Shown here: in pieces, positions 63,145 to 64,000 of the stretch
Layout: each line of letters opens with the position of its first letter
Position numbering within the stretch: position 1 is the first letter of the stretch
Assembly (NCBI GenBank): GCA_012295275.1
Contig: CM022679.1
Location: forward strand, 7,706,169-7,770,168
DNA: 64,000 nt
DNA from: Chrysomallon squamiferum
Lineage: Eukaryota > Mollusca > Gastropoda > Neomphalida > Peltospiridae
Reading direction: 5' to 3'
Translations under genes and position numbers: made by a program
The notes under the pieces: generated by a model
The model's database searches: none
What the model saw: the letters and a program-made list of their open reading frames with translations, nothing else
What the model was told of the DNA's origin: nothing

Positions 63145-63325
63145 TTAATGATTATTTATATTTGCACAAGCAGAACAGTGAATACTAAGAAAACATTCAC
63201 TAAAATCTGTGATGAGATCTCACAGATGTAAATCACATGAAACCAGAAAATTGTAGTCCCTTCTATTAGCTGATTGTTTATAACAAAAGAAAAATGTGCA
63301 AACCTAAATTATTAGTAAAACTCAC

Positions 63326-63374
63326 CCATAATCTTTTTTAGATCTTCAGAAATTTTTGAAAAGAGCATCCCCAT
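63326..63374 (-). other. C element copy 8: candidate first exon
   Basis: 49 nt, in frame, MGMLFSKISEDLKKIM(G), donor GTGAGT. It differs by T8I and H11D. Confidence 0.3.
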
Positions 63375-63899
63375 ATTTCCTGTATCCCCCCCCGTAAAAA
63401 GTAAATATGATTGCGTCAGATACTAAATTCTTTAGATTTGCTGGGATTACGAAACCGTAGACATTTCTAAACATAAAAGTAAATGCTGGTTTTTGGTTCT
63501 TTCTTTCTTTTAATTTTATTTTGATGTTTTATTTATTTATTTATTTATTTATTTTTTATTGTTTTTTCGATGTTAGTGTGTTTTCTTTTAAATTTTTTTC
63601 TATTATTAAATGAAAATCACCTTTGAATACTGCACATTTTATACTCTTTGCCATTTAGTCGTAACTAAACAACTAGAAAACGTGGTTAAAAGCAAACTGT
63701 TGATATTACACACAATAAAAACAAAGCAAAACACCTTTAAATTCTATATTATTTAGCTTTCTTTGAACAATTTCATGAATTTTTTACATTCAAAAGATAG
63801 AAGGAATATTTTTAAAATGACAAACTAAAACATAACCATATCAAAAATATGTATGCACACATATTAGAGAATGAAATCGTAACAGAAGATTTTAACGTG

Positions 63900-64000
63900 A
63901 AAAGTTTTCAAGGGAAAAAACACAACTTCTTGGCGACGCCATTGTTTAAAGTGGAGGTGACGTCTTTTACGTCGTCGCTGTGGCTATATAAGAGCGACAA
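63900..64000 (+). promoter_or_regulatory. A element copy 6: promoter part, cut by window end
   Basis: The upstream block GTGACGTCTTTTACGTCGTC and TATATAAG at 63985-63992 are present. The stem-loop would fall at about 64090-64105, outside the window. Confidence 0.6.

Overview
This is an AT-rich metazoan nuclear window. It has spliced genes with GT-AG introns, many ATT, GT and TA microsatellites, and no prokaryotic features. The proteins look like those of a lophotrochozoan invertebrate, most likely a mollusc (possibly a cephalopod). That placement is an inference from protein character and repeat style, not something I could test.

Layout. (1) 80-4463, plus strand: a complete four-exon synaptogyrin gene (228 aa), a four-pass synaptic-vesicle protein. 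(2) 4464-21045: its 3' flank and a long intergenic region. This holds a diverged minisatellite (9060-9632), a tRNA-derived SINE head (about 11496-11570), a GC-rich compound minisatellite (14400-15010) and one isolated, decayed copy of the repeat unit that dominates the right end (about 15600-16265). (3) 21046-38236, minus strand: a complete nine-exon heterotrimeric G-protein alpha subunit (359 aa). It is probably the Gv class and has an unusual P-loop and C-terminus; intron 1 is 11.7 kb. (4) 39782-41785, minus strand: a complete three-exon mitochondrial ribosomal protein bL27m gene (137 aa). Two plus-strand exons of an unrecognised gene start divergently from its promoter, with the two start codons about 76 bp apart. 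(5) 42236-64000: a tandem array of about 4.3-kb units that runs off the right edge.

The array is the most unusual part of the window. Five times it carries a TATA box followed, at exactly 105 bp, by a perfect metazoan replication-dependent histone mRNA 3' stem-loop (GGCCCTTTTCAGGGCC with the usual flanks). No histone coding sequence lies between them. A sixth copy is cut by the window end. Units also carry: a minus-strand candidate first exon (MGxLFSKxSExLKKIMG plus splice donor; eight copies, seven in frame); a long imperfect inverted repeat (five copies); a 21-nt microexon / 68-nt intron / terminal-exon cassette with TACTAAT branch point and AATAAA signal (three copies); and a second TATA-containing element with interleaved complementary segments (three copies plus one chimera). 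Together these look like a multi-promoter tandem array that may make short stem-loop-ended RNAs and alternative exons for neighbouring genes. Expression is unproven.

The three recognised genes have unrelated functions (vesicle membrane, receptor signalling, mitochondrial translation), and I see no operon-like coupling apart from the shared divergent promoter at 41.8 kb.
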